From IMG/VR virus record IMGVR_UViG_3300047470_000203, positions 1 through 39,593 of that record: DNA of 39,593 nt. The stretch is one strand, 5' to 3'. Each line of letters begins with the position of its first letter. Positions within the stretch are counted from its first letter, which is position 1. Below are positions 11,686 through 20,861 of this stretch, piece after piece. Below the pieces are notes generated by a model, which worked only from the letters and a program-made list of their open reading frames with translations, was not told the DNA's origin and ran no database searches. A program made the position numbers and the translations under genes. This DNA is from a virus.

Positions 11686-12947
11686 ACGTCGAGTTCCCGC
11701 ACAAGCTGGAATTCCTGTTTCGGCCAGCCCGCTACAAGGTGGCGCGCGGCGGTCGCGGCTCGGGCAAGTCGTGGAACTTCGCCCGTGCGCTGCTGTTGCG
11801 CTGCGCCGAGCGTCAAACCCGCGTGCTGTGTACACGCGAAGTGCAGAAATCCATTCAGCAGTCCGTTCACCAGCTCCTGTCCGACCAGATCGAGGCAATG
11901 GGCCTGTCCAGCCTGTTCACCATCCTGAACACCGAGATTCAGGGACCGCACGGGTCTGCAATCTATTTTGCGGGCCTGTCGGACGTGACCGCAACAACCC
12001 TGAAATCGTTCGAAGGCGTCGATATCTGCTGGTGCGAGGAAGCGCAGGCCATTTCGGAAAAGTCGTGGAAGATCCTGACGCCGACCATCCGCAAGGCCGG
12101 GTCCGAGATTTGGGTGACGTACAACCCCGAACTGGAGTCCGACGCCACGCACGCGCGCTTTGTCACCAGCCCGCCGCCCGACTGCGTGTCGGTGCTGATG
12201 AACTACAACGACAATCCATGGTTTCCACCCGTGCTGGACGAGGAACGCAAGCACGCCGAGACCACCATGCGCGCCGAAGACTACCGCCATGTGTGGTTGG
12301 GCGAGTGCAAGCCTGCTGTGGAAGGCGCGATCTACTTCGAAGCGATGAGCGCAGCGGCCAAGGCCGAGCGCATCCGAACGGTGCCGCACGATGGCGCGTT
12401 GAAGACCCACGTTGTCTTTGACCTTGGCATGGCCGACAGCATGACGCTGATTCTGGTGCAGAAGGTGGCCAGCGAAATCCGCGTGATCCACTACATCGAG
12501 GGCACGCAACGCATCCTGGCCGACTACAGCGCCGAACTGCGCGGGCTTCGCCTGGACGATCAGCCGATGAATTGGGGTTCGATCTACCTGCCGCATGATG
12601 GTTTCCACAAGCGCCACCAGACCGGCAAGGACGACGCGACCGTATTGCAGGGCTTGGGCTGGACGGTGGACAAGGTGCCGAACGTGGCGGTCAACAGCGG
12701 CATCGACCGCGCCCGCGAAGTGTTCCCGCGCATCTACTTCCACAAAGAACGCGCCGCCCGGCTGGTCGAGTGCCTGAAGCGCTACCGATGGAACATCAGC
12801 GCCAAGACCGGGCAGGGCGTGACGCCGCTGCACGACGAGTTTTCGCACGGTGCCGATGCCTTCCGCTACCTGGCGCTGGTGGCCGACGAACTATCAAATG
12901 ACGAGTGGGGCCAGAAGCTCAACTATCAATCTTTGGGGATTACCTAA
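11682..12947 (+). CDS. terL: Terminase large subunit
   Basis: 421 residues, start GTG. The ATPase has Walker A GGRGSGKS (23-30), Walker B GVDICWCEEA (112-121), and the coupling region AGSEIWVTYNPE (139-150). The nuclease half carries VVFDLGMADS (244-253; Asp247), LPHDGFHKR (303-311), and the terminal DEFSHGADAFRY where the last catalytic Asp lies. This is the PBSX/terminase-3 type architecture of motors that package by the headful mechanism, which agrees with a circularly permuted genome. It pumps DNA into the prohead through the portal and cuts it when full. The portal gene follows immediately. Confidence 0.93.
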   Translation: MNVEFPHKLEFLFRPARYKVARGGRGSGKSWNFARALLLRCAERQTRVLCTREVQKSIQQSVHQLLSDQIEAMGLSSLFTILNTEIQGPHGSAIYFAGLSDVTATTLKSFEGVDICWCEEAQAISEKSWKILTPTIRKAGSEIWVTYNPELESDATHARFVTSPPPDCVSVLMNYNDNPWFPPVLDEERKHAETTMRAEDYRHVWLGECKPAVEGAIYFEAMSAAAKAERIRTVPHDGALKTHVVFDLGMADSMTLILVQKVASEIRVIHYIEGTQRILADYSAELRGLRLDDQPMNWGSIYLPHDGFHKRHQTGKDDATVLQGLGWTVDKVPNVAVNSGIDRAREVFPRIYFHKERAARLVECLKRYRWNISAKTGQGVTPLHDEFSHGADAFRYLALVADELSNDEWGQKLNYQSLGIT

Positions 12948-15161
12948 ATGGCACGAATGAGCGAAAACGACCTGCGCATGGTCATCGAGCAGGAGGTTTC
13001 GGAATCGACCACGTGGGCCAATTCTGAGCTTACTGGCGACCGCGAGCGCAACCTGCGCTACTACCACGGAATGCCGATGGGCAACGAAGTCGTGGGCCGC
13101 TCGCAGGTGGTCTCGTGGGATGTGTTCGAAACCATCGAAAGCGCCCTGCCTTCCCTGCTTGAGCCGTTCTTTGCCGGTGACGACATTGGCGAGTTCGAAC
13201 CCGCCGAGCACTCGGACGAGGACTACGCCGAGCAGGCCACCGATTACGTCAACTGGCTCATCAAGAAGAAGAACGACGGCTTCATCACGTTCAACACGTG
13301 GCTGAAAGACGGCCTGCTGTCGAAAGTGGGCATCGTGCGCGCATGGTGGGACGCCACGCCGGTCATCAAGAAGCAGACCTATCGCGGCCTGACCGATGCG
13401 CAACTGTCGCGCTTCACCGACGACGCGAAATGCACGATCCTGACGCACGACGCCGAGCCCGATCCGGACGACGCCGCTCACCGCCAAGAGGCGCAGGCGC
13501 AGATGGCGACCCTGCCGCCCGAGCAGCAGATGCAGGTTCAAGCCATGCTGGCGCAGCCGGCGCAGGAACTGCACACGATCAGCGTTCAGTGGGACAAGGG
13601 GCCGCGCGGGGTGCGCATCGACAACGTGCCGCCCGAGTCGTTCATCCTGTCGCGCCGCGCCAAGAAGGTGGCCGACGTGTCGATCATGGGCGAACTGCGC
13701 GAATACACGCGTTCCGACCTTGTTTCCATGGGATTCGACAAGGACCGGATTGCGAACCTCAGTGATTACGAGGTGGCCGGGTCGCACCTGATGTTCGAGC
13801 GCAATCAGGCGATGGCGCAGGGCGTGGCCGACGCCGCCGACGACACCATGCAGCCGATCAGTATGTTCTTCGGCTTCGTGCGCGTGGACTATGACGGCGA
13901 CGGCATTGCCGAATGGCGGCGCGTGTTTATGGGCGGCAATGACATCCTTGAAAACGAGGAAGTCGAGGATCAGGAATACAGCCTGTGGTCGCCAATCCTG
14001 ATCCCGCACCGCATCATCGGCATGGCGCTGGCCGATTCGGTCACGTCGATTCAGGACACGAAAACGTCCCTGACGCGGCAATACCTCGATTCGCTGTACA
14101 TCGCCAACAACCCGACCAGCTACGCGCTGCCGGGAGCGAATCTCGATGACCTGCTCTCCAACCGCATCGGGCGCGTGATCCGCATGAAGAACGCGGGCGA
14201 TGCCGGGCCACTGCAAACCACGCTGGTTGCCAACGAGTCGTTGCAAGGCTTGCAACTGATGGACACCGAGCGCGAGAACCGCACCGGCATCAGCCGCCTG
14301 AACTCGGGCCTGGACGCCGACAGCCTCAACAAGACCGCGACCGGGGCCAGTATTGCCAACACGCGCGACCAGAAGCGCGAGAAGATGATCCTGCGCATCT
14401 TCGCCGAAACCGGCTGCAAAGACCTGTTCAAGCGCGTGCTTGCTCTCACCTGTCTGTATCAGGACAAGCCCGCCACGATCCGCCTGCGCAACAAGTGGGT
14501 GGAATACGACCCGCGCAACTGGTCCTCGGAAATGGATGTGTCGATCAATGTCGGCCTCGGGACTGGCGACAAGACCGAGACCATCGGTTTCCTGAACATG
14601 ATGGGCGCGTACTTCACGCAAGCCGCGCCGATGGGCATCGTGTCGCCGAAGAACGTCTACAACCTCGGCAAGCTGCTGCTCAAGGCAGGCAAGATTCAGG
14701 GCGGCGAATACAACCTGATTACCGATCCGGACACGGTGGCACCGCAAGCGCCGCAGCCAACGCCGGAGCAGACCCTCGCCAAGCTGGAAATGGACCTCGA
14801 AAAGATGCGTCAGGATGGCAAGCAGCGAGACGCCGAGTACAAGGCGCAGGACGCGGCGGCGCAACTAGCACTGAAAAAGGAAATGGGCACCATCGAACTG
14901 CAACTCGAAGAAAAGCGCGTGCGGATCGCCGAAATCGAACTCGGCCTGAAACAGATCGAACTCGACCGCAAGCACGCCGAAATGGGCAATGGCCAGGTCA
15001 CGGACGGCGCACCGAACGCGCTCCTGATGATTGCCGAACTCAAGGATGAAATCGACGCGCTCAAGCGGGCCGAAACCCATATCGTGCGCGGCCCGGACGG
15101 CAAGGCCACGCACAGCGTAAAAGTATTCCCGCCACAACAACCAATGACGCAGGAGCAATAA
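12948..15161 (+). CDS. Portal protein (P22-like large type)
   Basis: 737 residues, the size of P22-type portals (725). It begins one base after the terL stop. Features seen: an N-terminal wing region (RERNLRYYHGMPMGNEVVGR), a conserved core (DSVTSIQDTKTSLTRQYLDS at about 364-383, and NKTATGASIANTRDQKREKM at about 461-480), and a long helical C-terminal barrel of about 75 residues rich in Glu, Lys and Arg (about 606-682), as in the P22 portal. The dodecamer forms the DNA gate and docks terminase and later the tail adaptor. No frameshift or split is visible. Confidence 0.88.
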   Translation: MARMSENDLRMVIEQEVSESTTWANSELTGDRERNLRYYHGMPMGNEVVGRSQVVSWDVFETIESALPSLLEPFFAGDDIGEFEPAEHSDEDYAEQATDYVNWLIKKKNDGFITFNTWLKDGLLSKVGIVRAWWDATPVIKKQTYRGLTDAQLSRFTDDAKCTILTHDAEPDPDDAAHRQEAQAQMATLPPEQQMQVQAMLAQPAQELHTISVQWDKGPRGVRIDNVPPESFILSRRAKKVADVSIMGELREYTRSDLVSMGFDKDRIANLSDYEVAGSHLMFERNQAMAQGVADAADDTMQPISMFFGFVRVDYDGDGIAEWRRVFMGGNDILENEEVEDQEYSLWSPILIPHRIIGMALADSVTSIQDTKTSLTRQYLDSLYIANNPTSYALPGANLDDLLSNRIGRVIRMKNAGDAGPLQTTLVANESLQGLQLMDTERENRTGISRLNSGLDADSLNKTATGASIANTRDQKREKMILRIFAETGCKDLFKRVLALTCLYQDKPATIRLRNKWVEYDPRNWSSEMDVSINVGLGTGDKTETIGFLNMMGAYFTQAAPMGIVSPKNVYNLGKLLLKAGKIQGGEYNLITDPDTVAPQAPQPTPEQTLAKLEMDLEKMRQDGKQRDAEYKAQDAAAQLALKKEMGTIELQLEEKRVRIAEIELGLKQIELDRKHAEMGNGQVTDGAPNALLMIAELKDEIDALKRAETHIVRGPDGKATHSVKVFPPQQPMTQEQ

Positions 15162-15162
15162 T

Positions 15163-15564
15163 ATGGCACTCAAGTACAGCGCGACCATCATCGGCGACCG
15201 CCTGACCACGCTTAACACCGATATAGGCACCTCGGCCAAGCTGCGCATCTACAGCGGCACCCGGCCCGCCAACGTGGCTGCCGCGATCACCGGCACGCTG
15301 CTGGCCGAACTGATCTGCAATGCCTCGGCATTCGGCACGGTCGGTTCTGGCGCGCTGACTGCCGGTGCGATTTCCAACGACGTTTCTGCCGACAACACCG
15401 GCACAGCGACACACTTCCGCCTGTTCAAGTCGGACGGGACGACCGCTTGCGTGGACGGCGATGTTGGCACTTCGGGCGCTGACCTGAACCTAACCAGCGT
15501 CAGCTTTACCGCTGGGCAGACGGTCGGCGTGTCGTCGTTCGTGATTACTGGCGCTCCGGTGTAA
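15163..15564 (+). CDS. Small structural protein, beta-rich
   Basis: 133 residues starting MALKYSATIIGDRLTTLNTD, one base after the portal stop. The sequence is rich in Thr, Ala, Gly and Ser, with short alternating strands (KLRIYSGTRPANVAAAITGT, ATHFRLFKSDGTTACVDGDV), resembling a common phage structural family. It is probably a head decoration or fibre-like protein. Exact role is unknown. Confidence 0.6.
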   Translation: MALKYSATIIGDRLTTLNTDIGTSAKLRIYSGTRPANVAAAITGTLLAELICNASAFGTVGSGALTAGAISNDVSADNTGTATHFRLFKSDGTTACVDGDVGTSGADLNLTSVSFTAGQTVGVSSFVITGAPV

Positions 15565-15565
15565 C

Positions 15566-15985
15566 ATGGCCGTCCCCGTCACCGCCATCCACGTGCTGCG
15601 CATGCTGTTGCAGGCCGACCAGAACCTGAGCGGCTTGCAGGGCGACATGCGCGCCAACGCGATCACGTGGAAGGCCGCAGCGCAGGCGCAAAGCCAGCCG
15701 GTTGCTACGCTCGCCCAATGGATGAACGATGCCGCCACGGCCTACCAGACCCGGCTGGGTTGGATCGCCACCGCGCAGGCCGACGCCGTGCTGTGGCCGC
15801 TGCTGTCTTCCATGTGGGCCAAGCTGGGCGGCACCGCAGCCGACTTCAACAGCGTCACCACGCCGTTAAAAGCCGTGGCCGACCAGTTGGGGCCGGTTGC
15901 CAAGGGCAGCTATGCGCAGATCATCGCCGCGTGCGACCAGATCATTGCCGCCGTTCCGGCCCCGCTGTCGCTGTGGCCTGAGTAA
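15566..15985 (+). CDS. Unknown helical head-region protein
   Basis: 139 residues, almost entirely helical (HVLRMLLQADQNLSGLQGDM, then TWKAAAQAQSQPVATLAQWM). No motif is recognised. It lies between portal and scaffold among other virion-related genes, starting one base after the previous stop. No classical RBS precedes it, so translational coupling is likely. Minor head protein by context only. Confidence 0.6.
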   Translation: MAVPVTAIHVLRMLLQADQNLSGLQGDMRANAITWKAAAQAQSQPVATLAQWMNDAATAYQTRLGWIATAQADAVLWPLLSSMWAKLGGTAADFNSVTTPLKAVADQLGPVAKGSYAQIIAACDQIIAAVPAPLSLWPE

Positions 15986-15988
15986 GCA

Positions 15989-17296
15989 ATGGCGCTCCCG
16001 CAAGGCATAAACTTTCGCTCGACGCTGGCATATGTCAGCGACGGGACAAGCGATAGCTTCGAGAACGCAAACAACGCGACCAGTACCGGATCGTATCCAC
16101 GCACCACCGCGCAGGGCAATACGGTGGGATGGGAATCGTTCAACGGCGGCAATATCCGCGACCGTAGCACGACAGTGGACCATCGCCTGTCGGGCCTGCA
16201 TTTCATCTCTGTTCAGGCTGATTACCGTATCGACCTGCCGTCGGCAGGCAGTTACAACGTGCGCGCGGCATTTGGTGATATGTCCAGTGCATCGGATACG
16301 AAATGGTCGCTGCTGGACACCACGACCACATTGGTGACACTGGCAACGGGGACCAACAGTTCGGCGGGGTCGTTCAAGGATGCAACGGATACGCTGCGCA
16401 CAGCGGCGGCGTGGCCGAGTAGCAATGCGGCGGTGACGCAAACTTTCGGCACCACAATCTTGCGCGTGCGCGGCAGTTCGGCGGTAACGTTCAACTACAT
16501 TGCCCACGTTTATGTGGAAGCGGCCAGTGGCGGCGGCATCACCGGCACGCTTGCCAGCACCGAGGGCGGCGATACACTGTCCGCTTCGGGTAGCGTGCTG
16601 ATCGGCGGCACCCTTGCACGCACGGAAGGGGCCGATACTGCCTCTGCAGCCGGCTCCGTGCTCATTGGCGGATCGCTGGTCGCAACGGAAGGCGCTGACA
16701 CGCTCGCGGCGTCCGGCTCGGTTGCATCGGGCATCACCGGAACGATGGCGGCAACCGAGGGCAACGACACCATCGCAGCAGCGGGTTCCGCGCTGATCGG
16801 CGGGACACTGGCAAAAACCGAGGGCGCTGACACGCTGGCCGCTGCCGGGGCCGTCATCGGATCGGCTATCACCGGCACCCTTGCCGTGACCGAAGCGCCC
16901 GACACCTTGGCCGCAACCAACATCGTGGCGCAGCCTGGCGGTGGTGGCGGGGCCGGATCGGTGCGCGACGTGCGCGCCTATGCCGACCTGTTCGACAGGG
17001 CGCACAAGCCGACGAAAGCGCAGAAGAAGCGCATCAAGCGCGAGATTGCCGAGGAAGCGCTGGAACTCTTGCCCGACCTGCCGCAATCAGAAGTGATTGC
17101 CCCGGTGATCGCGCAACTGGTCTACCAGCAAACCGCGCCCGCGTTCGCCAACTGGACGCCGGTCAAGGCCATGCAGCCATTGCCGCAGGCCGCATACGAT
17201 GCGATCCACGCGCAAGTTGCTGCATTCCTGCAACAAATTGCCTTGCAAGAAGAAATTGAAGATGAGCAAGTGATCGAACTGTTGCTTTTAGGATAA
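15989..17296 (+). CDS. Structural protein with six tandem repeats
   Basis: 435 residues. The N-terminal about 175 residues look like a beta-sandwich with a late ILRVRGSSAVTFNYIAHVYV segment. Then come six degenerate repeats of about 20-25 residues (about 183-315), each with the core GTLAxTEGxDTLAAxGSV, joined by SGITG or LIGG. A glycine-rich hinge (PGGGGGAG) and a charged helical C-terminus (KAQKKRIKREIAEEALELLP) follow. The repeats probably form an extended beta spacer. The protein is likely a head or tail-associated fibre or decoration protein; position near the portal argues for a head fibre. Function is not proven. Confidence 0.62.
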   Translation: MALPQGINFRSTLAYVSDGTSDSFENANNATSTGSYPRTTAQGNTVGWESFNGGNIRDRSTTVDHRLSGLHFISVQADYRIDLPSAGSYNVRAAFGDMSSASDTKWSLLDTTTTLVTLATGTNSSAGSFKDATDTLRTAAAWPSSNAAVTQTFGTTILRVRGSSAVTFNYIAHVYVEAASGGGITGTLASTEGGDTLSASGSVLIGGTLARTEGADTASAAGSVLIGGSLVATEGADTLAASGSVASGITGTMAATEGNDTIAAAGSALIGGTLAKTEGADTLAAAGAVIGSAITGTLAVTEAPDTLAATNIVAQPGGGGGAGSVRDVRAYADLFDRAHKPTKAQKKRIKREIAEEALELLPDLPQSEVIAPVIAQLVYQQTAPAFANWTPVKAMQPLPQAAYDAIHAQVAAFLQQIALQEEIEDEQVIELLLLG

Positions 17297-17305
17297 AATA
17301 CGCTC

Positions 17306-17635
17306 ATGAGTCTACAAGACGATATCGCCGCGCGAGAAATCGCCCACCATGCAGCGGTGCAGGCCGCAGAGCGGGCATCACTCCTGCTCAACGACCCGGC
17401 CATCAAGGGGGCGCTGGAAACGATTCAGGCCACCATCAAGGATGCATGGGCCGATCTTCCCATCGAGAACACCGCGCAAGCCGAACGGCTGAAACAGTTG
17501 CTGTGGGCTGCCAAACAGTTTGAAGACATTTTCACCGTCACCATCGCGGGCGGTCATTTCGCCAAGAACGAACTGCTGGCCGACAACGCGCAGATCCGCG
17601 CCGACGCCGCAAGAGGACGACTCCATGCCGCGTAA
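17306..17635 (+). CDS. Unknown helical protein
   Basis: 109 residues starting MSLQDDIAAREIAHHAAVQA, largely helical and polar. It may be a small virion-assembly protein. No recognised domain. It starts ten bases after the repeat protein, and the next gene starts inside its last 11 bases. Confidence 0.6.
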   Translation: MSLQDDIAAREIAHHAAVQAAERASLLLNDPAIKGALETIQATIKDAWADLPIENTAQAERLKQLLWAAKQFEDIFTVTIAGGHFAKNELLADNAQIRADAARGRLHAA

Positions 17636-17834
17636 AGCTGCCGAACCACAAGAACACGAAGCCCTCGCCGACTATCTGGCGCGCATCGAGAAGGCGGCCC
17701 AGCCGCTGCCGGTGTGCCAGGTTACGCACCCCGACGCCATCGACGGCAACATTCACCAAGGCACCTACGCCGGTATCCGGCTGGTGAAAGGCGACACTGT
17801 TGCCGCCCTGCTGTCGGACGGCAGCACGATCTAA
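17625..17834 (+). CDS. Unknown small acidic protein
   Basis: 69 residues from ATG 17625, preceded by AGAGGA within the end of the previous gene. A helical first half (EHEALADYLARIEKAAQPLP) is followed by a beta-like second half (GNIHQGTYAGIRLVKGDTVA). No motif is recognised. It lies just before the scaffold gene; a 70-base gap follows. Confidence 0.55.
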   Translation: MPRKAAEPQEHEALADYLARIEKAAQPLPVCQVTHPDAIDGNIHQGTYAGIRLVKGDTVAALLSDGSTI

Positions 17835-17904
17835 CCGAATTTTAACGGCCCGTTGAGTCTAGGAACAACCGCTCTGGATTCACACCTCTACGGAGAATTA
17901 ACCC

Positions 17905-18921
17905 ATGTTCAAGATGAGTAAGTTGCTGAAAAACCTGCTGGCCTTTGCCCTGCCCATGTATGTCATGGACGGCGACGGCGGCGGGGCTGCACTGAACACC
18001 GACAATTTCGCGGAAATGCTGGGCGGTGACGACGACAACGGGCAAACCGAGCAATCGGACCCGCAAAACGCCGACGACGCACAGGAAACAGTAACGGAAA
18101 CCGATCAGGAAGGCACTGACGACGCGCAAGAAGGCGACGATAAGGCCGAGACTGATCCGGACGGACAGCCGGAAACGGACCCGAACGACGCGTTTCTGGA
18201 ACTGGAAATCAATGGCGAGAAAGTAACGGTATCGAAGGACGAGGCCAAAAACGGCTATCTGCGCCAGCAGGACTACACGCAGAAAACCCAGGCACTCGCC
18301 GCCGAGAAACAGGCAACGCAGCAGCACATCATGAAGCAGTTCGCCGAAGTGCAGCAGATGAGCCAGGAAATCGGCCAACTGACCAACATCGACGCGCAAC
18401 TGAAAGAATACGGCAATGTTGACTGGCAGACGCTGCGGAATGACGATCCCACGGCTTACGCGGTCCACCAGGCCGAGTTCAACAACCTGCGCATTGCGCG
18501 CGGGGAGGTGGTCAACGGCATCGGGGCCAAGCAGGCGCAGTTTGCGCAATTGCAGGCAGAGCAGTTCGCTGCCCAATCCGCCGAGGCCAAGGCGCACATG
18601 GAAACCATCGTTCCCGGCTTCGGCAAGGAACACATTGCGCAGATGAAGGACGCGGGCACCAAGGCGGGCTTCAGGCCCGAAGAACTGGCGCAGTTGTCCG
18701 ACAAACGCATGATGGAGGTGCTGTACAAGGCAGCGCAGTATGACGCGCTCAAGGCCAAGACGGAAAAATCCGTCAAGACCGTGGCGGCATTGCCGACCAA
18801 GGCAGCGAAAGCAGCCCCGGTGGCAAAGCCGGCGCAACAGAAGAATATCGAAACCCAATCTCGTCGTCTCGCGCAGACCGGCAGCGTCAAGGACTTCGCC
18901 GCCCTGCTCGGGATGTCATAA
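17905..18921 (+). CDS. Capsid scaffolding protein
   Basis: 338 residues. A strongly acidic, low-complexity N-terminal region (about 22-97; runs of Asp, Glu and Gln) is followed by ELEINGEKVTVSKDEAKNGY (about 98-117), then long charged helices including IMKQFAEVQQMSQEIGQL, and an Ala/Lys-rich C-terminus. This profile, and the position directly before the major capsid gene, are typical of scaffolding proteins that guide prohead assembly and then leave. RBS GGAG precedes the ATG. No protease gene is seen, so scaffold is presumably released rather than cleaved. Confidence 0.8.
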   Translation: MFKMSKLLKNLLAFALPMYVMDGDGGGAALNTDNFAEMLGGDDDNGQTEQSDPQNADDAQETVTETDQEGTDDAQEGDDKAETDPDGQPETDPNDAFLELEINGEKVTVSKDEAKNGYLRQQDYTQKTQALAAEKQATQQHIMKQFAEVQQMSQEIGQLTNIDAQLKEYGNVDWQTLRNDDPTAYAVHQAEFNNLRIARGEVVNGIGAKQAQFAQLQAEQFAAQSAEAKAHMETIVPGFGKEHIAQMKDAGTKAGFRPEELAQLSDKRMMEVLYKAAQYDALKAKTEKSVKTVAALPTKAAKAAPVAKPAQQKNIETQSRRLAQTGSVKDFAALLGMS

Positions 18922-18933
18922 AGGAGTAACACC

Positions 18934-19875
18934 ATGGCACAAGTTGCAAATACTTTCGCTTCGTTCAACAGCACCCGCAACCGTGAGCAGCTGATGAACG
19001 GCATCTGGAACGTGTCCGTGTCGGACACCCCGTTCGTCAAGCTCATCGGCAAGGAAAAAGTCGATGGCGTATTCGTGGAATGGAGCACCGACAGCTACGC
19101 CGCTGGCGCGTCGAACAAGGTCGAGCAGGGCAACACCTCGGCCATCGTCGCCGTGACCCCGACTGTTCGTCTGGGCAACCGCACGCAGATTTCCGAAAAA
19201 GTCTTCGGCGTGACCGGCACTCAGGAAGCGGTCGACAAGGCGGGCGCGAAGTCGGAGTACAACTACCAGCTCGCCAAGAAGATGGTCGAGCTGAAAAAGG
19301 ATATCGAGTTCGGCTGCTTGCAGAACACGACTTCCATCGCTGCTTCGGCAGGCGTGGCACCGCAGGCGCGCGGCCTGTTCGGTTTCATGGACAGCAACGT
19401 GTCGCTCGGCGCTGCTGGCGTAGCTGCGGCCCCGACCACCAACACCGCCGCCGTCGATGGCACGCTGCGCACCTACACCGAGGCGCTGCTCAAGACCACG
19501 CTGCAAACCATGTTCGACAACGGCGCGGATATCGACAGCACCTACATCCTGCACCCATCGGCCCTGCGCGCCACCTTCGACACCTTCCTGGCGGGCCAGA
19601 CCCGCTTCGACAAGGCCGAAGACAAGACCCTGACGGCCACACTGGAAGTGTATATCGGCCCGTTCGGTCGCGTTAAGAACGTCAACGCCCGCCACATGCG
19701 CGCCCGTGAAGTGGCGATCATCAACCCTGAGTTCCTCGCGCTCGGCACCCTGCGCGGCATGAAGGACAAGCCGCTGGCCGTCATCGGTGACACGCAGAAC
19801 GTGATGGTCAACACCGAATGGACGCTGATCAACAAGAACACCAAGGCGCACGGGGCAATTCTCGACGTCCAATGA
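18934..19875 (+). CDS. Major capsid protein (SU10-type, HK97 fold)
   Basis: 313 residues with a strong RBS (AAGGAG). The N-terminal part has FNSTRNREQLMNGIWNVSVS, then DTPFVKLIGKEKV, then VTPTVRLGNRTQISEKVFGV (about 70-89), EYNYQLAKKMVELKKDIE (about 109-126), and a C-terminal half with YIGPFGRVKNVNARHMRAR. These are the hallmarks of the DUF5309/SU10 coat family. The protein would form the icosahedral shell around the scaffold. Thr- and Ala-rich inserts occur near 155-175. Confidence 0.87.
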   Translation: MAQVANTFASFNSTRNREQLMNGIWNVSVSDTPFVKLIGKEKVDGVFVEWSTDSYAAGASNKVEQGNTSAIVAVTPTVRLGNRTQISEKVFGVTGTQEAVDKAGAKSEYNYQLAKKMVELKKDIEFGCLQNTTSIAASAGVAPQARGLFGFMDSNVSLGAAGVAAAPTTNTAAVDGTLRTYTEALLKTTLQTMFDNGADIDSTYILHPSALRATFDTFLAGQTRFDKAEDKTLTATLEVYIGPFGRVKNVNARHMRAREVAIINPEFLALGTLRGMKDKPLAVIGDTQNVMVNTEWTLINKNTKAHGAILDVQ

Positions 19876-19897
19876 TCTTGAGTAATTAGCAACGCCG

Positions 19898-19920
19898 GAG
19901 GGGCCATCCGGCCTCTCTGT
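19898..19920 (+). terminator. Weak terminator after capsid gene
   Basis: GAGGGGCC (19898-19905) and GGCCTCTC (19910-19917) form an eight-base stem, including a G-T pair, around ATCC. The following TGTTTCC is a poor T tract. It may partly stop transcription or stabilise capsid mRNA, a common arrangement behind major capsid genes. Confidence 0.5.
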
Positions 19921-19941
19921 TTCCTCACCAAATTTCCCGCC

Positions 19942-20247
19942 ATGCTTCTAGAATCCACCGCCAACAGCCGTTTGACGATGACCGAGCACGGCGACGGCAC
20001 GACCACCATTTTGCAATCGACCGATGTGTCTTCCGCGCTGCGCCGCAACGAGCAGATGCGCCGCCACGGGCTGACCAAGACCGGCGACGGCGACCATATC
20101 GCTGCCTCGATCCCGCTCGATCTGTTGCAATCGTGGGGGTTGCGCAAGTACGGCGTCGGCTGGGAAATCATCGCCGCCGACGACAAGAAACTGGACGAAT
20201 TCCTGGCCGAGCATACGGCCTGCCGCATCCACGAAGGGCGCATGTGA
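19942..20247 (+). CDS. Unknown head-completion region protein
   Basis: 101 residues starting MLLESTANSRLTMTEHGDGT. It contains TTTILQSTDVSSALRRNEQM and a helical end (DDKKLDEFLAEHTACRIHEG). The sequence type is common in phages between capsid and adaptor genes. RBS is not obvious. The stop overlaps the GTG start of the next gene by four bases. Likely a minor virion or assembly factor. Confidence 0.6.
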   Translation: MLLESTANSRLTMTEHGDGTTTILQSTDVSSALRRNEQMRRHGLTKTGDGDHIAASIPLDLLQSWGLRKYGVGWEIIAADDKKLDEFLAEHTACRIHEGRM

Positions 20248-20861
20248 ACTACGGCCAACTCAAAACCGCGATTGCCGCGCGCCTCGGGCGCAACAACCTC
20301 ACCGCCGTGATCCCCGACTTCATCACGCTGGGCGAAGGCCGCATGTACTACGGCATGAACGACCCCGACACCGGCATGCGGCTCGACCCGCTGCGCTTGC
20401 TGGCGATGCAGGCCACCGAAACGGCCTCGCTCGCATCCTTGCCGACCGGGTTCATCGAACTGCAACGGCTGACGGTTCCCGCTGGTGCGGGTACGCGCGC
20501 ATTGGCCTACGCCACGCCGGAGCAGTTTGCCGACCTGATCGACACCGCGCCGCGCTTCTACACGTTCCAGGACGGCGGCATTGCGGTGCAGGGCGGCACC
20601 CCGGCATCGTTCAAGCTGGCCTATTACAAGAAATTCACCGCACTGGCCGACGATGCCGACACCAACTGGCTGCTGACCAATCACCCTGCCGTGTACCTGT
20701 ACTCGGCGCTGATCGAAGCCTACGCCCACATCAAGGACGATGCGCGCATTGGCACGGCCGTTCGCCTGTACTCGGCGCAGCTTGCCGCGCTGATCGACAC
20801 CGACCGCGCCATGCGCCACTCCGGTTCGACCCTGACCATTCCGAGTGCCCATCCATGCTGA
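20244..20861 (+). CDS. Head-tail adaptor (connector) protein
   Basis: 205 residues from GTG 20244 (NYGQLKTAIAARLGRNNLTA). The order of helices, IPDFITLGEGRMYYGMNDPD and later FKLAYYKKFTAL and LYSALIEAYAHIKDDARIGT (about 154-173), matches the adaptor family that attaches under the portal in P22-, T7- and SU10-like phages. It sits between capsid and nozzle genes, the expected place. A longer start inside the previous gene is possible but has no RBS. Family call is moderately confident. Confidence 0.75.
   Translation: MNYGQLKTAIAARLGRNNLTAVIPDFITLGEGRMYYGMNDPDTGMRLDPLRLLAMQATETASLASLPTGFIELQRLTVPAGAGTRALAYATPEQFADLIDTAPRFYTFQDGGIAVQGGTPASFKLAYYKKFTALADDADTNWLLTNHPAVYLYSALIEAYAHIKDDARIGTAVRLYSAQLAALIDTDRAMRHSGSTLTIPSAHPC

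Noticed and set aside
11403-12848. Antisense open frame (481 codons) opposite the terminase genes
   Set aside because: The sense frames have clear Walker and nuclease motifs; the antisense is without features.
12894-14864. Long open frame (656 codons) on the strand opposite the portal gene
   Set aside because: GC-rich coding DNA often leaves the antisense frame open; the sense frame has portal features, RBS-like coupling and order, whereas the antisense product has none.
17835-17904. Possible promoter before the scaffold gene (TTGAGT)
   Set aside because: No -10 box at a suitable distance, and the 70-base gap shows no clear hairpin.
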